Shown here: positions 6,285 to 10,045 of the stretch, one piece after another
Layout of the letters: each line of letters begins with the position of its first letter
Numbering within the stretch: position 1 is the stretch's first letter
NCBI GenBank assembly: GCA_937900165.1
Contig: CALCCX010000188.1
Location: 1 to 10,045, forward strand
Length of the DNA stretch: 10,045 nt
Source of the DNA: an uncultured Acidimicrobiia bacterium
GTDB taxonomy: Bacteria; Actinomycetota; Acidimicrobiia; Spongiisociales; Spongiisociaceae
Direction: 5' to 3'
Notes under the pieces: generated by a model
Told to the model about the DNA's origin: nothing
The model's database searches: none
What the model saw: the letters and a program-made list of their open reading frames with translations, nothing else
Translations under genes and position numbers: made by a program

Positions 6285-6729
6285 CACCTTTCCGCGCTCC
6301 GGGCTCGATAAGCGGGAGATCGAGGACTACATCGCCTCACGTCCCGCCGTTGAGTGGAAGATGGCTAAATCGGTCGTCCGCCGGGCGGTCGTGCTGGGAC
6401 CCGTATTGGTCGTCATCGCCGGCTGGCTGAGAGGCGGCGACGGCCTGATTGCCTCGGCGATCGGAATGGTGATTGTGGTCGGCTACTACGCATTCACAGG
6501 TTTGATGTTGTCTGGGGCGGCGAGGATCTCTCTTGCTGCCTATCATGCCAGCGCTCTATTCGGTTTCTTCATCCGGCTGGGGCTCATCACTGTCACGATG
6601 GTCTTGGTCACGCGGCTGTTCGGACTGGACAAGCTCGCGCTTGGCTTCACCGTCATCACCGCCTATTTGGGCCTGCTCATCTGGGAAGCGGCAGCGATGG
6701 GGAGCTCGAGACGGACAGGAGTGCATTGA
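6274..6729 (+). CDS. atpI: AtpI-like ATP synthase operon membrane protein
   Basis: This 151-residue integral membrane protein sits directly before atpB, where actinobacterial operons carry atpI. AtpI-family proteins are accessory factors thought to aid assembly of the c-ring and F0; they are not part of the mature enzyme. A polar N-terminal stretch of about 35 residues (DKREIEDYIASRPAVEWKMA) precedes about four hydrophobic segments near residues 36-53, 55-80, 92-113 and 117-140, a pattern of two helix pairs as in AtpI. The start is GTG 6274, inside the end of the preceding gene, with AGG at 6265-6267. The stop lies one base before atpB. Sequence conservation in this family is low, so the call leans on topology and position. 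Confidence 0.75.
   Translation: MAADTFPRSGLDKREIEDYIASRPAVEWKMAKSVVRRAVVLGPVLVVIAGWLRGGDGLIASAIGMVIVVGYYAFTGLMLSGAARISLAAYHASALFGFFIRLGLITVTMVLVTRLFGLDKLALGFTVITAYLGLLIWEAAAMGSSRRTGVH
6717..6721 (+). promoter_or_regulatory. Shine-Dalgarno that decides the atpB start
   Basis: AGGAG lies near the end of atpI, 9 bases before GTG 6731. It supports a start there rather than at the upstream in-frame ATG 6533, which would embed 66 extra codons within atpI. Confidence 0.7.
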
Positions 6730-6730
6730 A

Positions 6731-7555
6731 GTGACTGATCAGACGATTCTGGCCGTCGAGGCGTGTGACGTACAGAACGAAGTGATCTGTGCCCCTGGGA
6801 ACGTGTTGGAATTATTCGAATTCACCGACCCGATCTTCAGCATCGGTGCGTTCGATTTCACCCGGACCGTGTTCTTGACATTTCTTGCGATGATCCTGGT
6901 GATCGCCTTTTTCTATTTCGGGTTGCGGCGCCAAGAGCTGATCCCATCCAAGTTCGCCATAATCGTCGAAGGCGTGGTGGGGTTCGTTCGCGACGATGTC
7001 GCCAAGGACATCATCGGCCACGAAGATGGGCCCAAGTACACTCCGTATCTGGTGAGCCTGTTCATGTTCATCCTGGTCGCCAATGCGTTCAAGCTGACTC
7101 CGTTCATAAACTTTCCGCTGACGTCACGAATGGCAATTCCTCTGTTCCTGTCGTTGGTCACCTACGTCATCTTCGTGATCGTCGGGTTCAGGAAACAGGG
7201 CATTCATTTCCTGACGGACACTATCTGGCCAAAGGCGGTGCCGATCGGCCTGCGCTGGTTGGTTGGGTTGATCGAGCTGGTTTCCGTTTTCGTCCTGCGC
7301 CCAATCACCTTGGCAGTGCGACTGTTCGCCAACATGGTTGCCGGCCACCTCATGCTTGCCCTGTTGCTGGCATCAGGAGTGATATTCGTGCAGAACGTCG
7401 GCGAGATTGGCATCCGATCGGGCATCGGCCTTGTTTGGTTCGCCTTTGGTCTCGCGATTTGGGTTTTCGAGGTCGTAGTCGTCGTGCTCCAGGCCTACAT
7501 CTTCACCCTGCTGACCGCCGTGTACATCCAGACCTCCGTACACTCGGCACATTGA
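6731..7555 (+). CDS. atpB: ATP synthase F0 subunit a
   Basis: Subunit a forms the two half-channels that carry protons to and from the rotating c-ring. The product has 274 residues, close to the 271 of E. coli. After an N-terminal polar segment (VTDQTILAVEAC...), several membrane helices follow, starting at TRTVFLTFLAMILVIAFFYF. The essential arginine is R197, in the signature LAVRLFANMVAGH. The last helix carries the conserved LQAYIFTLLTAVYI. GTG 6731 is chosen because AGGAG lies 9 bases upstream and because the frame extending back to 6533 would overlap atpI by 197 bases. It follows atpI by one base and precedes atpE by 46 bases. Confidence 0.96.
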   Translation: MTDQTILAVEACDVQNEVICAPGNVLELFEFTDPIFSIGAFDFTRTVFLTFLAMILVIAFFYFGLRRQELIPSKFAIIVEGVVGFVRDDVAKDIIGHEDGPKYTPYLVSLFMFILVANAFKLTPFINFPLTSRMAIPLFLSLVTYVIFVIVGFRKQGIHFLTDTIWPKAVPIGLRWLVGLIELVSVFVLRPITLAVRLFANMVAGHLMLALLLASGVIFVQNVGEIGIRSGIGLVWFAFGLAIWVFEVVVVVLQAYIFTLLTAVYIQTSVHSAH

Positions 7556-7601
7556 GTTTTTCACAGCCTTGCGAAGCAGATAATCGAGAAAGGAACTGAG
7601 G

Positions 7602-7877
7602 ATGGACGTAGTTCTCGCGGCAGCGGTAGGAGCGTGGCAGCTCCTTGCCCAGGCCACTGGCTTGACCGGAGAGATCAACGGCAGCTTGAACCTGGTCGGA
7701 TACGGCCTGGCGGCAGTCGGGCCCGGAATCGGCATTGGCATCGTGGTCGGAAATGCGATCACCGCCATGGTTCGGCAGCCGGAGATGGAGGCCACCGTGC
7801 GCACCACGATGTTCCTCGGAATCGCTTTCACAGAAGCACTCGCCCTCTTGGGTTTCGTGCTCTTCTTCATTGGTTAG
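7602..7877 (+). CDS. atpE: ATP synthase F0 subunit c
   Basis: Subunit c builds the proton-driven rotor ring. The 91-residue protein is a two-helix hairpin. Helix 1 has the glycine-rich GPGIGIGIVVGNA, the polar loop is RQPEME, and helix 2 carries the ion-binding glutamate E78 in AFTEALALLGFVLFF. About 25 residues precede helix 1, longer than in E. coli, with a hydrophobic start (MDVVLAAAVGAW). Residues that form a sodium site in Na+-ATPases are missing: the helix-1 glutamine position is isoleucine, and E78 is followed by Ala-Leu rather than Ser-Thr. Proton coupling is therefore inferred. The ATG start has AAAGGA 7 bases upstream. Its stop TAG lies within the atpF ribosome binding site. Confidence 0.97.
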   Translation: MDVVLAAAVGAWQLLAQATGLTGEINGSLNLVGYGLAAVGPGIGIGIVVGNAITAMVRQPEMEATVRTTMFLGIAFTEALALLGFVLFFIG

Positions 7878-7886
7878 GAGGTAGAC

Positions 7887-8456
7887 GTGCAGTTTCTTTT
7901 GGCTGCGCAGACCTTCTTCCTGGCTGCACCGGAAGAAGGCGAGTCTGGCGGTTCGGGAGCCGAGCTATTGCTGCCGGCCACCCCGGAGTTGATCGCGGGC
8001 ATCGTTTCGTTTTCGATCATCTTCTTGATGGTTTGGCGATGGGTATTGCCGACTCTGAATGAGACTCTGGAAAAGCGTCAGGAAGCAGAAAAATCCCGAC
8101 TCGAGGCCGCAGAAGTCGCCAAGAAGGAGGCCGAGTCTCTACTAGGTGATTATCGCTCTCAGCTCGCGGAGGCCAAGACCGAGGCGGGGCGAATCGTCGA
8201 TGAAGCCCGCCAGACCGCCGAATCCGTTCGTCAGGAGGCGGTTGGTCGAGCTCAGGCCGAGGCAGACGAGATCCTTGCCAGGGCGCGTGATGAGGCCGCA
8301 GCCGAATCCGAACGAGCCATGCTGGGCGCTCGAAGCGAAGTGGCAAACCTGTCGGTGGACCTAGCCGAAAAGGTCGTAGGCCAGAGCTTGGATCGCGAGA
8401 CTCAACTGGGTCTGGTCGATGCCTACCTGCGGGACCTGGAGTCGGATTCCAAGTGA
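7887..8456 (+). CDS. atpF: ATP synthase F0 subunit b
   Basis: Subunit b is the peripheral stalk that keeps F1 from turning with the rotor. In 189 residues there is a short N-terminal stretch (MQFLLAAQTFFLAAPEEGESGG) and a membrane helix near residues 34-54 (LIAGIVSFSIIFLMVWRWVL). A long, charged, alanine-rich coiled coil runs from about residue 57 to 150. The C-terminal segment LSVDLAEKVVGQSL resembles the delta-contacting end of other b subunits. The layout, with an N-terminal extension before the helix, matches actinobacterial b subunits such as those of Streptomyces. It is not fused to delta as in mycobacteria. The GTG start is supported by a perfect AGGAGG at 7876-7881, 5 bases upstream, overlapping the atpE stop codon. 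Confidence 0.95.
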   Translation: MQFLLAAQTFFLAAPEEGESGGSGAELLLPATPELIAGIVSFSIIFLMVWRWVLPTLNETLEKRQEAEKSRLEAAEVAKKEAESLLGDYRSQLAEAKTEAGRIVDEARQTAESVRQEAVGRAQAEADEILARARDEAAAESERAMLGARSEVANLSVDLAEKVVGQSLDRETQLGLVDAYLRDLESDSK

Positions 8457-8486
8457 AGCCACCGGAAGCACCGAGGACTGGTAAAC

Positions 8487-9020
8487 ATGGCTGACGCACG
8501 AGTTCAGGGCTACGCCGCCGCCATCTTCGAAGTGGCCAAAGGTGAAGGCGTACTTGACCAGGTCGAGGACGAGCTGTTCAGGGTCGTCAGGAGTTTCGAT
8601 GGCTCGACGGAGCTGCGAGACGCGCTGACGAATGCCAGGCTTCCGCTCGAACGCAAGCTGGCGGTAATTGACGAACTACTGGACGGCCGTGCCCATCTGT
8701 TGACTTCAGGGTTTATCAACTTCGTGATAAGCCTGAATCGGGCAGGTGATCTGGCGGCGATTGTCGATGAGCTGGTCTCGCGCTCCGCCGCGTCTCGTGA
8801 CAAGGTGGTTGCCGAGGTACGGACCGCCATATCGCTGGACGACTCAACGATTGATCGTCTGGCCGCGGCCCTCTCGCGACGGACGGGCCGAGATGTTGAA
8901 GTCAAAGTGGTTATTGATCCAACCGTACTCGGGGGAATTGTCGCCCAGGTCGGAGACACCGTGATCGATGGGTCGGTAAAGAGTCGCTTGCAGAGCGTCC
9001 GTGAGGCGCTGGTCGGCTGA
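8487..9020 (+). CDS. atpH: ATP synthase F1 subunit delta
   Basis: Delta (OSCP-like) links the top of the alpha3beta3 head to the b stalk. The 177-residue product has the normal length. The N-terminal helical domain starts with the family-typical RVQGYAAAIFEVAKGEG, followed by LPLERKLAVIDELL and TSGFINFVISLNRAGDL. The C-terminal signature GGIVAQVGDTVIDGSVKSRL is intact. The ATG start has GAGGA at 8473-8477, 9 bases upstream. The gene lies 30 bases after atpF and 17 before atpA. As an independent gene of standard length, it shows that this organism lacks the mycobacterial b-delta fusion. Confidence 0.96.
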   Translation: MADARVQGYAAAIFEVAKGEGVLDQVEDELFRVVRSFDGSTELRDALTNARLPLERKLAVIDELLDGRAHLLTSGFINFVISLNRAGDLAAIVDELVSRSAASRDKVVAEVRTAISLDDSTIDRLAAALSRRTGRDVEVKVVIDPTVLGGIVAQVGDTVIDGSVKSRLQSVREALVG

Positions 9021-9037
9021 AAGACGAGAGGATTTTT

Positions 9038-9955
9038 GTGTCTGAACTGACAATCGATCCGCAGGACATCACCGCTGCTCTGCGCAAACACGTCGACGAT
9101 TGGTCGCCGTCGCTAGAACAGGAAACGGTTGGTTACGTAGCTGCGATCGCCGATGGGGTGGCCAGGGTGACCGGACTGCCAAACGCGGCAGCGTCTGAGT
9201 TGCTGGAGTTCCCGTCAGGTCTGCAGGGCGTAGTGCTCAACCTCGACGAAGACAGCCTCGGCGTCGTGCTTATGGGCGACTCGTCCCATATTGAAGAAGG
9301 CAACCCGGTGCATCAGACCGGCCGGGTTCTATCCATCCCGGTCGGCGATGGACTGCTAGGACGGGTCATCGATTCACTGGGCAACCCATTGGACGGCAAG
9401 GGTGACATTCCATCAACAGAACGGCGGCTGCTCGAGACCCAGGCGCCGTCCGTCGTGGAGCGCCAGCCGGTTTCCGAGCCGATGCAGACCGGCCTGAAAG
9501 CCATCGACGCCATGACCCCGATTGGGCGTGGACAGCGTCAGTTGATCATTGGAGACCGCCAGACCGGCAAGACCGCGGTAGCCATCGACACCATCATCAA
9601 CCAAAAGCAATTCTGGGGTACCGACAAAGCTGTCAAGTGCGTCTACGTCGCGATCGGTCAAAAGGCGTCGACGGTCGCGGAGGTGGTTGCCTCGCTCGAA
9701 GAGGCGGGCGCCTTGGAGTATACGGTTGTAGTCAGTGCAGCCGCCTCGAATGCCGCTGCTCTCCAGATGTATGCCCCGTATGCCGGTTCGGCCATTGGCC
9801 AGCATTGGATGTACCAGGGAGGCCACTCGCTGATCGTATTCGACGACCTGTCCAAGCAGGCTGTCGCGTACCGCGAGATCTCGCTGCTGCTCAGGCGTCC
9901 TCCTGGCCGCGAGGCGTACCCCGGTGACGTCTTTTATTTGCACAGTCGTCTGTTG
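9038..9955 (+). CDS. atpA: ATP synthase F1 subunit alpha, 3' part lost at contig end
   Basis: Alpha forms the F1 hexamer with beta and binds non-catalytic nucleotide. Only about 306 native residues are present of a usual 500-550. The N-terminal beta-barrel region is followed by the Walker A motif GDRQTGKT at residues 172-179. A Walker B-type segment SLIVFDDLSKQAVAYRE has its aspartates near 269-270. The last native stretch is PGREAYPGDVFYLHSRLL. The conserved arginine finger region and the C-terminal domain are missing. The frame appears to continue to a TAG at 9989-9991, but from 9957 the bases are Illumina adapter, so the tail EIGRASCRERV and that stop are artificial. The start is GTG 9038 with AGGA 5 bases upstream. 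The rest of the operon (gamma, beta, epsilon) is expected beyond the contig. Confidence 0.96.
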
Positions 9956-9956
9956 G

Positions 9957-10014
9957 AGATCGGAAGAGCGTCGTGTAGGGAAAGAGTGTAGATCTCGGTG
10001 GTCGCCGTATCATT
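9957..10014. other. Illumina TruSeq adapter contamination (not genomic)
   Basis: These 58 bases begin AGATCGGAAGAGCGTCGTGT and end GTCGCCGTATCATT. They match, base for base as I recall it, the reverse complement of the TruSeq Universal Adapter. This is what a read shows when it runs through a short insert into the adapter. It interrupts atpA in the middle of a conserved region. Confidence 0.97.
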
Positions 10015-10045
10015 AAAAAAAAAAAAAGTCACAAAGTTAATACAT
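10015..10045. other. Poly-A and short tail after the adapter (sequencing artefact)
   Basis: Thirteen A residues (10015-10027) follow the last adapter base and are in turn followed by 18 A+T-rich bases. Runs of A after a complete adapter are typical of Illumina cycles that continue past the end of the molecule. I treat both parts as non-genomic; the origin of the last 18 bases is unknown. Confidence 0.88.

Noticed and set aside
6533..6730. In-frame extension of atpB back to ATG 6533
   Set aside because: The 66 extra codons are inside atpI and rich in Ser/Trp/Arg as in an out-of-frame shadow. GTG 6731 has a good AGGAG site.
9956..9991. Natural C-terminus of a shortened ATP synthase alpha subunit
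   Set aside because: The codons are adapter sequence from 9957; the stop codon is artificial.
10015..10027. A13 run as part of a transcription terminator or genuine homopolymer
   Set aside because: It directly follows a complete adapter and has no preceding genomic stem; sequencing artefact.
1..10045. Mobile elements, CRISPR arrays, tRNA or rRNA genes, defence systems
   Set aside because: I saw no repeats, transposase motifs, clover-leaf RNAs or defence domains. Apart from the regulatory gap at 5788-6038, the window is almost filled with housekeeping genes.

Overview
This is a housekeeping stretch of a high-GC bacterial chromosome, all on the + strand. It is most likely from an uncultured member of the Actinomycetota. 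The order prfA - prmC - tsaC/sua5 - glyA - atp operon is the one known from Streptomyces, and mycobacteria have a related order. GTG and TTG starts and TGA stops dominate. An Acidimicrobiia-like origin is a guess only. The b and delta subunits of the ATP synthase are separate genes, which argues against a mycobacterial relative.

Bases 1-3930 form a tightly packed translation-related cluster. It holds the 3' part of a DUF1385 (YqhQ-like) membrane protein gene, prfA (release factor 1), an unrecognised 83-residue protein, a small multi-spanning membrane protein, prmC (the methylase that modifies the RF1 GGQ glutamine) and tsaC/sua5 (threonylcarbamoyl-AMP synthase for t6A). Neighbours are separated by a 3-base gap or overlap by 1-8 bases, so translational coupling is likely. 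Bases 3980-5787 hold an SRPBCC-fold protein and glyA (serine hydroxymethyltransferase).

Bases 5788-6038 are a non-coding regulatory region. It contains a good promoter (TTGAAA, 17-base spacer, extended -10 TGG-TACGTT) and, overlapping the -10 element and the expected start point, a perfect 18-bp palindrome TTGTGAAAAATTTCACAA. The palindrome matches the Rex redox-repressor operator consensus exactly, and also the general CRP-type core. A leader of about 185 bases follows. The F-type ATP synthase operon begins at 6039: an AtpZ-like small protein, an AtpI-like protein, atpB (a), atpE (c), atpF (b), atpH (delta) and atpA (alpha).

The last 89 bases (9957-10045) are not genomic. They are a complete Illumina TruSeq adapter read-through, then a 13-A run, then a short unexplained tail. 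The apparent end of atpA, with its IGRASCRERV tail and stop codon, is therefore artificial, and the real gene runs off the contig.

I found no previously undescribed system here. The observations most worth a second look are the Rex/CRP-type operator on the ATP synthase promoter and the adapter contamination.
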